Below, piece by piece: positions 8,670 to 16,541 of a stretch of DNA of 64,000 nt. Under the pieces are notes generated by a model, which was not told the origin of the DNA, made no database searches, and was given only the letters and a program-made list of their open reading frames with translations. The translations under genes were made by a program, and so were the position numbers. Numbering within the stretch: the stretch's first letter is position 1; each line of letters starts with the position of its first letter. Source of the stretch: Terriglobia bacterium (GTDB lineage: Bacteria; Acidobacteriota; Terriglobia; Acidiferrales; UBA7541); the NCBI GenBank assembly GCA_020072785.1, contig JAIQGG010000001.1:620001-684000 (forward strand), read 5' to 3'.

Positions 8670-9344
8670 TTACGGCCGGCTCGGACTTTCGAAGACTTCG
8701 TGCAGGGCGAAGACAGTCATCCCCGCGCTCGCGGCAATCAGCACGATCAGGATGCGGTCTCTGGACCGGCCAGACCTCTGCGGCGAGCCGGAGCCCGACC
8801 CGCGCGGTCCCTGCGCTTCCGGCATGGCCGGAGCGTCCAGAAGCACCCGGTAGGAGCCGGCTTCGGGAATCAACTTCGTCTCTTCTCCGATGGTGATGGA
8901 GAGCGGCCCACGACGGCTGGTTACGATCATTTCCTTCGGGCCAATCAGGGTCACTTGCGCCACGGTGGGGCCGTTGCTCTGCGGGCGAATCTGGGCATCG
9001 CCGGCGCGCAATTCGAAACTGTTGGCGCTGGCTGCGGAGAAGGTCAGTGTGCCAGCAGTCAGCGTTGCGGACGGAACCTCCGCATCGTTCGCCAGCGTGG
9101 CGGAACTCGTTGCGCCGAGGTAGATGCGGGCATTGCCGATACGCGCCTGCATTGCGCCTTGCGCTTCCGTGGATATGCGTTCGCCCCCAAACAGCGTGGT
9201 ACCCGCGGAAAGGGCAGATTTACTGGCATGCGCGCGTTCAGCAGCTACAACCATACCCAGCGCTGTCGGCGGCGCAGCTGGTATGGAGGGGACGGCCAAA
9301 CTCACGCAGACAAATGCAGTCGCCAGCCCGCGCGAAAAAACCAC
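8670..9344 (-). CDS. exported FecR-domain-like protein
   Basis: The 224-residue product starts at GTG 9344 with an excellent Shine-Dalgarno (GGAGGT, minus strand 9351-9356, 6 nt spacing). An N-terminal signal peptide (FVCVSLAVPSIPAAPP) precedes a beta-rich part (TTLFGGERISTEAQGAMQAR, LGATSSATL, LTAGTLTFSA) that resembles FecR domains, where exported proteins bind or sense a ligand through a beta-helix. A Ser/Gly/Arg-rich linker and a hydrophobic C-terminal helix (IVLIAASAGMTVFAL) suggest membrane anchoring. No sigma factor or receptor is adjacent, so a classical iron-sensing role is not supported. It has a well-formed own promoter. Confidence 0.6.
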   Translation of the reverse strand: MVFSRGLATAFVCVSLAVPSIPAAPPTALGMVVAAERAHASKSALSAGTTLFGGERISTEAQGAMQARIGNARIYLGATSSATLANDAEVPSATLTAGTLTFSAASANSFELRAGDAQIRPQSNGPTVAQVTLIGPKEMIVTSRRGPLSITIGEETKLIPEAGSYRVLLDAPAMPEAQGPRGSGSGSPQRSGRSRDRILIVLIAASAGMTVFALHEVFESPSRP

Positions 9345-9371
9345 TCTAGCACCTCCGGAGGACTAGAAAAC

Positions 9372-9400
9372 AAACTACGAGATTTCTTATGCCAAGTCAA
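9372..9400 (-). promoter_or_regulatory. promoter of the FecR-like gene
   Basis: On the minus strand TTGACT (9395-9400), 17-bp spacer, TAGTTT (9372-9377), with about 27 nt to the GTG start. One of the best -35/-10 pairs in the window, in an AT-richer gap. Confidence 0.7.
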
Positions 9401-9516
9401 TTACTTGTTTGTGGAAATCTTTTGCATACTATTAGGAGGAGTAATACCTTCGTACTAGGACTGTCCTGGAGGGGTTGCCCAATGCCATGTTTCTGGCCTC
9501 CTTGGCCCTACACTGT

Positions 9517-9522
9517 TACAAT
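9517..9522 (+). promoter_or_regulatory. -10 box (TACAAT) with almost no leader
   Basis: TACAAT ends 11 nt before ATG 9534. There is no Shine-Dalgarno in between, so the mRNA would have a leader of only a few nucleotides. Confidence 0.5.
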
Positions 9523-9533
9523 GCAGAAGCAGC

Positions 9534-10610
9534 ATGGCTGATTGGAAGCAGATCCAGGCACGTATCCGCCGCGCCCGCACGGGTGCCGACCCCGCTGGCC
9601 AACTCGAGAAACTCTACGAGAAGACGCGCGACGCCATGGCTGCGTTCGAACTGGCGCGGCATTTCGAGGCTGCGGGACAGATGGCGCAAGCCGCGCGCTG
9701 GTACCGCACGGCTTCCGAAGGCTTCCGCCGGGCTGACTGGAAGAAAAAGGCGGAAGAGGCCGCGGCGCGCCTCGCAGGCGGCGCCGTCACAGAACCACCG
9801 CACGAAGCGGAACTGAGCAGCACGGCCGGAGAGGCCGGAGGAAAAGTGTTCGAATCTGAAACGAATTTCTCGATCGAAGAACCATCTCAAGCCGGCACAG
9901 CAGAAGCAGCGCCGGCAGCCACATTGAGTGCAGCGAGCGCCGCAGAGGAGGGTGGCTCCGTCGAGGGCAGTGCTCCCGCAGACCGCAAGCGCCGCCGGCG
10001 CGGACGCCGCGGTGGACGCAAGCACCGCCGCGGAAGAGAAGCGGCGGCGGCGACGCCGGCAGCGGCGGAAACGCTTGTGCGCCCGGCTCGCCCGGAAGCA
10101 CGGGAACCACGCATGGAACTCCCTGCGGCTGCCCCGGTGATCCGCCGCGTCGAGCATGAGCCTACATACATCTCCAGTGGTGAGGCCACTGGGCCCGGGC
10201 CGCGTGCGCGTTCCGGAGATCCTGCGCTCTCCTCGCGTTTGGCGCACCTGGAGATGCAGTTACGCCGCCTGCTGGCCAGCCCGCTCTCGCTCATGGAGCA
10301 TGCCGACCGGGCCCCGGCGGGACCCGGCGTGTTTCTGATCACCGACGCCGACCAGACCACCTATTACTACGCGGAGAACTGCGCCACCCTGCGCATCGGC
10401 ATCGCCAATTTCCTGCGCAGCAGCGGCACTTCCCGCCGCGGCGAGGAATCCATCAAAGAGCGCTTCGCCGATCATCTGGGCATTCCCGAAGCCCGCGTCA
10501 GCAAATACGTCAACGACCACTGCGTAGTGCGCTGGCTGCAGCTCGACGAAGGCGCTTCCACCTTCGCCCATTTCGTCATTGCTTTGCTGCGTCCCGTGCT
10601 CAACGACTAG
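9534..10610 (+). CDS. protein with TPR-like head, arginine-rich core and conserved C-terminal domain
   Basis: Function not recognised. The 358 residues fall into three parts. The N-terminus (1-80) has a TPR-like helical pair (AAFELARHFEAAGQMAQAAR WYRTASEGF). The middle is low-complexity, Ala/Glu-rich, with a strongly basic patch near residue 145-165 (RKRRRRGRRGGRKHRRGRE) typical of nucleic-acid binding. The C-terminal ~100 residues are folded-looking (GPGVFLITDADQTTYYYAEN, FADHLGIPEARVSKYVNDHC). The GVFLITD...YYY spacing recalls a GIY-YIG start, but the motif is not met and no catalytic residues can be assigned. It is monocistronic between its own -10 box and a terminator. Confidence 0.6.
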   Translation: MADWKQIQARIRRARTGADPAGQLEKLYEKTRDAMAAFELARHFEAAGQMAQAARWYRTASEGFRRADWKKKAEEAAARLAGGAVTEPPHEAELSSTAGEAGGKVFESETNFSIEEPSQAGTAEAAPAATLSAASAAEEGGSVEGSAPADRKRRRRGRRGGRKHRRGREAAAATPAAAETLVRPARPEAREPRMELPAAAPVIRRVEHEPTYISSGEATGPGPRARSGDPALSSRLAHLEMQLRRLLASPLSLMEHADRAPAGPGVFLITDADQTTYYYAENCATLRIGIANFLRSSGTSRRGEESIKERFADHLGIPEARVSKYVNDHCVVRWLQLDEGASTFAHFVIALLRPVLND

Positions 10611-10629
10611 CCGCCGCAGCTGTGCCTCG

Positions 10630-10672
10630 TGCCCCGTGGAATACAAAACTCTTCCATGGGGCAATTTTCTTA
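10630..10672 (+). terminator. rho-independent terminator
   Basis: TGCCCCGTGGAA (10630-10641) pairs with TTCCATGGGGCA (10652-10663) with one G-T pair, followed by ATTTTCTT. It is 20 nt after the preceding stop codon. Confidence 0.8.
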
Positions 10673-11022
10673 TGGATGCGAATTTTCTCTTCCGGCGCGA
10701 CGAAATTGCCGGAGCGGCCTCTGGAGAAAGAGGAAAAATAGCCGGAAGGACCTGAAAGTAACCCGGTTAGCACCTCGCGGCTTTCCCCGTTGACTGCCGC
10801 AGATGACCGTTCGACCCCCGAATTCGACCATTCACCGCAAGGGGCTGGATTTGCCCCGGTCGAAGAGGCAAGCTACGCTGGCTCAAAGACTTAGAACTGC
10901 CAGGTTGGGCATGGTAGCCTGACAGTACCCGTGGGGATTCATCCGGACGATTCTGGGGGTTGCCTATCCGCAGGGGTTGTAGCGAGATCGATGTTTCGAA
11001 AGAAAAGAGAGGGCAAAGAAGT
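10673..11022 (+). other. 350-bp leader/intergenic region before the radical SAM gene
   Basis: No ORF with support. It holds two small hairpins: TCCGGC/GCCGGA (about 10694-10718) and GGGGC/GCCCC (10841-10857). TTGACT occurs at 10790 but has no -10 at a suitable distance. Directly before ATG 11023 an AGAGAGGG gives the ribosome site. The length suggests an untranslated leader, but I match it to no known riboswitch. Confidence 0.4.
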
Positions 11023-13173
11023 ATGTCTAAGATCGGCACACAGGTCATGAGGGCTGTGGACGCGGCCGTCTGCAAGGTGGCGGGCCTCACTTTCAACACT
11101 GTCCAAATCTTCAACAAGCGCAATCCGAACCCTTCCTTCACTCCCCAGTGGTCGGATAAGCCGCTACTCAAGTCCTGGGAAAAAACTAAGCCGACGCTCG
11201 GCTGGCCCCGGCAAACCGATTCGCTCTGCCCCGACTGCGTGAAAGAAGCGCGCGACGCCATCATCAACGGCAAGAAGGACTGGCGCGACCTGATGAACGA
11301 GAAGGTCGGCGAGATCAAGGCTCAGATTATCGAGCGCGACGGTCAGATCTGGATGGTCAAGGAATGCCCCATCCACGGCCACTATGAAGACATGATGGCC
11401 TACGACTCCAAGTTTCTGGATTGGATCGAGAAGAACTTCCCCGGCCGCGACATCCCCGCGCACAACGACGAAGACCTGCACAAACACGGTTCCAGCAATG
11501 TGCGCTACGGCCGCGGCTCGGTCCTCACCGTGGACCTCACCAACCGCTGCAATATGATGTGCGACCCTTGCTTCATGGACGCCAACCAGGTCGGCTACGT
11601 CCACGAACTTTCCTGGGAAGAGGTCCAGGAAGTCCTGGACAACGCCGTCAAGATCAAGCCGCGCCGCCAGATGTCCGTGCAGTTCTCCGGCGGCGAGCCC
11701 ACCATGAGCCCGTACTTCCTGGACGCCATCCGCTACTCCCGCAAGGTCGGCTACAACAGCGTGCAGGCCGCCACCAACGGCATCGAGTTCGCCAAGAGCA
11801 AGGAGTTCTGCCGCCAGGCCTTCGAAGCCGGGCTGCGCTACGCCTATCTGCAGTTTGACGGCATCGGCAACGACGCCAACAGCCACCGCCAGGTCGGCAA
11901 CCTCTTCGACGTCAAGCTGCGCGCCATCGAGAACATGCACGAGGCGGGCATCGAGATCGTCCTGGTCGTGACCATCGTCAACAACGTCAACAACGACCAG
12001 GTCGGCGCCATCGTCAAGTTCGCCATGGAGAACCCCAAGAAAATCGCCTTCGTCAGCTTCCAGCCGGTCTCTTTCACCGGCCGCGACGAGGACATCACTC
12101 CGGAGCGCCGTCTCCGCCAGCGCTACACCCTCTCGCACCTGGCCAATGACGTCAGCGCCCAGGTGGGCAAGGTCGAGCCCACCCGCGATTGGTTCCCTAT
12201 TTCTTTCATCTCCACCTTCGCCGGCTTCTCCGACCTGGTGCACGGCCCGGAATCGCAGTGGGGCGCGCTTTCCTGCGGCTGCCACCCCAACTGCGGCGTG
12301 GGCACGGCCATCATGATCAACAAGGAGACCAAGGAGTGGGCGCCCGTGCCGCGCTTCCTGGATGCTCCGCAGCTGGTCAAGGACGTCACCGCTATCACCG
12401 ACGCCGCCCGTGGCAAGAGCCTCTCGAACTTCATGATGGGCCTCGCCCTGCTCAAGAACTACAAGCCCTTCCAGGCCCCCAAGGGCCTCACGCTCATGGA
12501 TCTTTTCAAGAAGTTCGACAAGACCTGGGCGCTTACCAAGAAGTCCGAGTTCAAGTACGGCAAGACTTCCCCGGATCGTACTTACGAAGACGCTATCAAG
12601 CGCCGCCAGAGCGACCCCTGGAATTTCCTGTTCATCGCCGGAATGTGGTTCCAGGATCTCTTCAACTACGACTTCCGCCGCACCGAAATGTGCATCATTC
12701 CCTACGGCACGCAGCAGGGCGAAATCTCCTTCTGCGCCTACAACACCGGCATCGGCTGGCGCAAGATCATCGAGAACATGCACAAGAACGCCACCGTGGC
12801 CCAGTGGTACAAGGAACACGGCAAGCACGAGATCTACGCCAAGGGCAAGAGCGTCAACCTCGAAACCTACGAGCACTCGCTCGTGATTGACGCCAACGAC
12901 GCCGCCCGCGTCCGCCATCTGGAGCACGACATTCCGCTCACCGCGGCCGAAGAAGACCGCATTCGCCGCAAGCGCGCCCTTGAGGAGCAGGCCAAGGTTC
13001 GCGCCATCTATGAAGAGCTGGTGCTCAAGAAGCCCCAGCCCACCGTCGTGCAGATCGGCTCCGTCCAGGACATCGCCAAGGCCGTTCCGGCAGACTTCGG
13101 CAAGGCCAATGGCAACGGCAATGGCGCCGCAGCCGCCAAGGCCAAGGAAGCCGAAGCCGTTGCCGGCGACTAA
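11023..13173 (+). CDS. radical SAM protein resembling tetraether lipid synthase (Tes)
   Basis: The chosen ATG 11023 follows AGAGAGGG and gives 716 residues (an in-frame ATG at 10960 has no ribosome site). An N-terminal Cys/His region (SLCPDCVKEA, KECPIHGHYED) precedes the radical SAM core with CNMMCDPCF (CxxxCxxC, binding the SAM-cleaving 4Fe-4S cluster) and the SAM-binding SGGEPT. A distal cysteine cluster SCGCHPNCGVGT is followed by a long C-terminal part with MCIIPYGTQQGEISFCAYNT. This order matches the archaeal MJ0619-type family, whose characterised member joins lipid tails to make membrane-spanning tetraethers. Acidobacteriota make membrane-spanning iso-diabolic acid lipids, so a C-C coupling role in lipid synthesis is a reasonable inference. 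The exact substrate is unknown. Confidence 0.75.
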   Translation: MSKIGTQVMRAVDAAVCKVAGLTFNTVQIFNKRNPNPSFTPQWSDKPLLKSWEKTKPTLGWPRQTDSLCPDCVKEARDAIINGKKDWRDLMNEKVGEIKAQIIERDGQIWMVKECPIHGHYEDMMAYDSKFLDWIEKNFPGRDIPAHNDEDLHKHGSSNVRYGRGSVLTVDLTNRCNMMCDPCFMDANQVGYVHELSWEEVQEVLDNAVKIKPRRQMSVQFSGGEPTMSPYFLDAIRYSRKVGYNSVQAATNGIEFAKSKEFCRQAFEAGLRYAYLQFDGIGNDANSHRQVGNLFDVKLRAIENMHEAGIEIVLVVTIVNNVNNDQVGAIVKFAMENPKKIAFVSFQPVSFTGRDEDITPERRLRQRYTLSHLANDVSAQVGKVEPTRDWFPISFISTFAGFSDLVHGPESQWGALSCGCHPNCGVGTAIMINKETKEWAPVPRFLDAPQLVKDVTAITDAARGKSLSNFMMGLALLKNYKPFQAPKGLTLMDLFKKFDKTWALTKKSEFKYGKTSPDRTYEDAIKRRQSDPWNFLFIAGMWFQDLFNYDFRRTEMCIIPYGTQQGEISFCAYNTGIGWRKIIENMHKNATVAQWYKEHGKHEIYAKGKSVNLETYEHSLVIDANDAARVRHLEHDIPLTAAEEDRIRRKRALEEQAKVRAIYEELVLKKPQPTVVQIGSVQDIAKAVPADFGKANGNGNGAAAAKAKEAEAVAGD

Positions 13174-13201
13174 CCATCGTGTCCCATTCCGCAGGTTCTT
13201 C

Positions 13202-13237
13202 CGACGGCCCCGGCTTCGCCGGGGCCGTCGTGTTTTT
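13202..13237 (+). terminator. rho-independent terminator of the radical SAM gene
   Basis: A 13-bp perfect stem CGACGGCCCCGGC / GCCGGGGCCGTCG (13202-13214, 13218-13230) with a TTC loop is followed by TGTTTTT. Confidence 0.92.
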
Positions 13238-13266
13238 GGGGATGTGCACCCGGCGCGGAAAAGGGC

Positions 13267-13275
13267 TGGTATAAT
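13267..13275 (+). promoter_or_regulatory. extended -10 promoter (TGGTATAAT) of the FmdB gene
   Basis: A consensus TATAAT (13270-13275) carries an extended TG element; no -35 is evident, as expected for this class. About 23 nt of leader with GAGGGAAG before ATG 13305. Confidence 0.65.
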
Positions 13276-13304
13276 TATTTATTGGTTGAAATCGAGGGAA
13301 GACG

Positions 13305-13544
13305 ATGCCGATCTACGAATATGTCTGTGATAAGTGCCAGACCCACTTCGAGAAGCTGGTCCTGAAGAAGTCCGAAGAGATTGCCTGCCCGAAGTGCGCC
13401 AGCAAGAAGAACACCCTGCAGCTTTCGGTCTTCAGTGCCAACACCGGCGCTGGCAAGGCCGCCGCGGACCGCGCCAATGCGATCGCCTGCACGCCTTCCG
13501 GTGGCGGTGGCTGCTGCGGCGGCAGTTGCGGCTGGAAGAATTAG
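13305..13544 (+). CDS. FmdB-family zinc ribbon protein
   Basis: The 79-residue product begins MPIYEYVCDKCQTHFEKLV, the hallmark of the FmdB (CxxC_CXXC_SSSS) family. A second pair CPKC lies near residue 30, so the two pairs form a zinc ribbon. A Gly/Cys-rich tail (GGCCGGSCGW) adds four more cysteines, common in this family. It was first described as a putative regulator of formamidase/amidase genes; its molecular role is not settled. It is monocistronic between two strong terminators. Confidence 0.88.
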   Translation: MPIYEYVCDKCQTHFEKLVLKKSEEIACPKCASKKNTLQLSVFSANTGAGKAAADRANAIACTPSGGGGCCGGSCGWKN

Positions 13545-13569
13545 GCTTTTTACTGTTCTGCAGACGCTG

Positions 13570-13598
13570 AAAGGGCGGACCTTGGTCCGCCCTTTCCA
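13570..13598. terminator. bidirectional terminator between fmdB-like gene and the PNPOx-fold gene
   Basis: AAAGGGCGGACC (13570-13581) and GGTCCGCCCTTT (13584-13595) form a perfect 12-bp stem; its A and T ends give short U-tracts in both directions. Confidence 0.8.
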
Positions 13599-13646
13599 TT
13601 TGTGGGAAGGGATTCGGGGCGCACTCGAGCGCGCCTCGACACGCGT

Positions 13647-14324
13647 TCAGCGCTTGGTGACCGCTTCGCGGTCACGCCTGCGATAGTTGCGGAGGTAGTC
13701 CGGCAGGGGAATCGTGGCTTTGCCGTGCAGGGCGGGCACCGCTTCCCCCGGAGCCAGCTTCAACGGTAGGACGCCTGTCCACGGTTCCCACCCGGCATCC
13801 TCGTCAAGGAAAAGGGGCGGCCCCGTGCGCACTTTGGCCGAAACCTCCGTCAGCGGCAGGGCCAGCACCATCGTCCCCTTCAACTCTTGCTCGCTGGGAG
13901 GCCGCACACTCTCCCAGCGCCCCGGGATCACGCGCTCCACAAATGCGCGCATGGCTTCGAATTTTTCCTGCGCGTCCTCGATCGCCTCGGCCTTCCCCAG
14001 CACCACCACCGAGCGGTAATTGATCGAATGACCTGTCGCCGAAGGCGCCAGCACCAACCCGTCGATCAGTGTCACGCTCAAGCACAGCGCCGCGCCCCCC
14101 GCCAGCGCGCGGAACATCCGGCTGGCCGTCGACCCGTGCAGAAACAGCCGGTCCCCCACGCGCACATAATTCGTCGGGATGACGTACGGCTGTCCGTCCA
14201 GCACAAAGCCGATCTGGCAGACAAACGCCTCGTCCAGAATGCTCTCGATCACCGCGCGGTCGTACACCCCGCGCTGCGGCTTCTGGCGGACCTTCGTCCG
14301 TGCTGTGGGAGTAAAGTCGCTCAT
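13647..14324 (-). CDS. pyridoxamine 5'-phosphate oxidase-fold flavin/nucleotide-binding protein
   Basis: The 225-residue protein shows the split-barrel pattern of the PNPOx-related 'flavin-nucleotide-binding' group: ILDEAFVCQIGFVLDGQPYVIPTNYVRVGDRLFLHGS near the N-terminus, then a beta strand YRSVVVLGKAEAIED and a C-terminal helix-strand unit. Such proteins bind FMN or a related cofactor and act as oxidoreductases, some in antibiotic (nitroimidazole) modification. The last residues (RRDREAVTKR) are encoded by a dispersed palindromic repeat (13658-13674), so the original C-terminus has probably been extended. Convergent with the FmdB gene across a shared terminator. Confidence 0.85.
   Translation of the reverse strand: MSDFTPTARTKVRQKPQRGVYDRAVIESILDEAFVCQIGFVLDGQPYVIPTNYVRVGDRLFLHGSTASRMFRALAGGAALCLSVTLIDGLVLAPSATGHSINYRSVVVLGKAEAIEDAQEKFEAMRAFVERVIPGRWESVRPPSEQELKGTMVLALPLTEVSAKVRTGPPLFLDEDAGWEPWTGVLPLKLAPGEAVPALHGKATIPLPDYLRNYRRRDREAVTKR
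13658..13674 (+). repeat. 17-bp palindromic repeat (family A)
   Basis: TGACCGCTTCGCGGTCA. Further copies occur at 24421-24437, 35399-35415 (opposite sense) and 37512-37528 (one mismatch). This copy forms the C-terminal codons of the PNPOx-fold gene. Confidence 0.8.
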
Positions 14325-14449
14325 GTCCGCAGCCTATGCCGCCCCCGGCCCCCGCGGCAAGTGCCAATCTGGCCGGGCAACTCGCATTCAACCGCGGCAT
14401 TCCTGGTCGCGCGCCGCGGCGCTCCTCGGCACGACCAAGCAGCGGCACC

Positions 14450-16357
14450 TCACGGCGCCCACAGGCGCAGCCCGATCAGGTGCCAGGCGCCGAAGAAAAA
14501 CGTCAGCACGCAGCACGCCACCGACACCAGCAGCGAATGCATGCGCACCCCCGGCCGGATCTCGCTCTTCGGCACGCGAAGCGCCAGCAGCAGGCCCCAC
14601 ACCGAAAACACTCCGAAGAAAAGCGTTCCCACACAGGTCAGCAGGGACCCCGCGTTGAACTCCCCCAGGCGCTCGAACGACCCCAGGAAACCCGCGATCC
14701 CCGCGGCCAGCGCGACGATCGCCAGCAGCGGCACGCCGCGCACGGCGAGATGCGCCACGCCTTCCAGCTGCCCGAAGAGCCAGCGCGGGACCCACACCAA
14801 GGCAAAGAGCAGCGCGCTGAGCATGAGCAGCCCGCTCAGCACCAGCAGGGCCAGCCGGATGCGGGGCCACAGCGGGCTGCCGCGCTCGCCGTAGGAGATA
14901 CCGGAAAGTCCGGCGTCCACGTACGCCGCTTTCCCGGCGCCGTCGTTGAAGAACACCACGCTGGCTTCCGGCTCCTTCTCCGTGCGGAAGAGATTGCGCG
15001 CCACGGGAAAGAGTCTCTCCGGCTTCCCGCCGAGCAGCCCGGAGCGCGTGAGCTGCCCGTTTTCGAAACGCACCATTACCCCGCCGGCCAGCTCGTCGAG
15101 AAAGGAAAGCAGCTGGTTGCGCGGCGCGCGCGGCGCGTAGTAGCCGGCGTATCTCTGCAGCTCGGCCGCTGCCAGCGGGACGACCGGCTGCTGCGCCTTC
15201 GCAAAATCTTGCGCAAGAAAATCGATGGCCAGCTCATTCATTTGGCGCATGGCTTTCCCGGAGTCGCTGCTGTTGAGCAGCACGGCGTAGCCCCAGTTCT
15301 GTTCCGGCATGTAGCGGTAGCTGGAGAGGAAGCCGTCGATCCCCCCGTCGTGCCCGTGCAGGACCACGCCGCCCTCCAGCGTGCTGTAATTCCCCAGCCC
15401 GTAGCCGGCGCGCAGACCGTGCCGCGCCGCCGCCGTCGTCTCCGGATACTCCATGCGCCCGATCGTTTCCGGCTTGAGCAGTTGCATCTCGCCCGTCTTT
15501 CCCCGCTGCAGAAAAAACTGCACCAGCCGGGCCAGCTCGCCCGGCGAGGCCTTCATCTCCCCGGCCGGGCGCAGGTAGATGTTCTGGTAGGGCACGGCCC
15601 TGGGCGGATTGCCGTTGTAGCCCTGCGCCAGGAACTCGCGATTGCCGTCGGTCAGCCGGAAATCGCCGCGCGTGATTCCCAGGGGGTCGAGGATGTTGCG
15701 CTGGATGTAGGTCTCGAAGGGCTCCCCGCTGACCTTCTCGATGAGATAACCGGCGATGCCGTAGCCGGGATTCGAATACGAGAAGCGCGTGCCCGGCGCC
15801 CAGCGCACCGTCTGCGGGCCGGGATGCTCCTGCAGCACTTTCAAAAGGGGATAGTCGGCGGGTCCGCGCCGGTCGTAGCTCTCGCTGAAGCGCATGTCGT
15901 CGAAACCAGCGGTGTGCTCCAGCAGGTTCACGATGCGCACCGGCCGCTGCGCCTCCCAGGCGTTTTTCATAGGGATCTCGGGAGCGACGTCCTCGAGCCG
16001 CGCGTAGAAGTTGATCCGGCCTTCCTCCTGCAGCTTGAGCAGGGCCAGGGCTACGAAGCTCTTACTGATGGACCCGGCGCGGAACTCGGTATCGCAGGTG
16101 ACCTCGCGGCGGGTGGCCAGGTCCGCCTTGCCGATCCCTCCGCACCACAGCAGTTCGCCCTTGGAGACCAGCGCCACTCCCGCGCCCGGCACGTGGTTCT
16201 TCTCCAAAACGTCCCGCATCGCTTTCTGCAGCTCTTCCAGCGTCTTCGGGTGCGGCAGTCCATCCTTGGGTGGCTTCTGCTGCGCGCAGGCGGGGAGCAG
16301 CAGCACGGCGGAGGCGGCGCACAGCGACAACGCACGGCGAAGACGGGCTGGGAGCAT
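14450..16357 (-). CDS. beta-lactamase/penicillin-binding-type serine hydrolase with C-terminal membrane domain
   Basis: The 635-residue protein starts with a lipoprotein-type signal (VLLLPAC). The catalytic domain (about 30-400) has the class C/DD-peptidase motifs: SxxK in GSISKSF, Y-x-N in FSYSNPGYG, and the HxG-type box in LHGHDGG. These enzymes form a serine acyl-enzyme and act on peptidoglycan peptides, beta-lactams or esters. A beta-rich middle region is followed by four hydrophobic segments (about 520-635) that anchor it in the membrane. This layout is common in soil bacteria and the substrate is unknown. It is divergent from the S10 peptidase gene. Confidence 0.85.
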   Translation of the reverse strand: MLPARLRRALSLCAASAVLLLPACAQQKPPKDGLPHPKTLEELQKAMRDVLEKNHVPGAGVALVSKGELLWCGGIGKADLATRREVTCDTEFRAGSISKSFVALALLKLQEEGRINFYARLEDVAPEIPMKNAWEAQRPVRIVNLLEHTAGFDDMRFSESYDRRGPADYPLLKVLQEHPGPQTVRWAPGTRFSYSNPGYGIAGYLIEKVSGEPFETYIQRNILDPLGITRGDFRLTDGNREFLAQGYNGNPPRAVPYQNIYLRPAGEMKASPGELARLVQFFLQRGKTGEMQLLKPETIGRMEYPETTAAARHGLRAGYGLGNYSTLEGGVVLHGHDGGIDGFLSSYRYMPEQNWGYAVLLNSSDSGKAMRQMNELAIDFLAQDFAKAQQPVVPLAAAELQRYAGYYAPRAPRNQLLSFLDELAGGVMVRFENGQLTRSGLLGGKPERLFPVARNLFRTEKEPEASVVFFNDGAGKAAYVDAGLSGISYGERGSPLWPRIRLALLVLSGLLMLSALLFALVWVPRWLFGQLEGVAHLAVRGVPLLAIVALAAGIAGFLGSFERLGEFNAGSLLTCVGTLFFGVFSVWGLLLALRVPKSEIRPGVRMHSLLVSVACCVLTFFFGAWHLIGLRLWAP

Positions 16358-16541
16358 CGCAGATTCCTCGCACCCGTTGCTTCCGGGCGCAGGCCGATTC
16401 TACCCCCAATGTCTTCTGTCGCGAGCGCATTCCCCGTTTCCGCACATTCCCGCCCGTTGCACCCATTGTGCCCATTGTGATTGACGCATGCTGCCGACTC
16501 GCATACGATTTGCGCCATATCCTTCTGGAGAATGTGACCTT

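Noticed and set aside
8670-9344. Classical FecR iron-signalling role
   Set aside because: No extracytoplasmic sigma factor or TonB-dependent receptor gene is adjacent; only fold resemblance is kept.
11164-12927. 587-codon minus-strand frame opposite the radical SAM gene
   Set aside because: Valine/alanine/aspartate-rich shadow; the plus strand carries clear iron-sulfur motifs.
14336-16480. 714-codon plus-strand frame opposite the serine hydrolase
   Set aside because: Gln/Arg/His-rich translation without motifs, whereas the minus strand shows SxxK, YSN and a lipoprotein signal.
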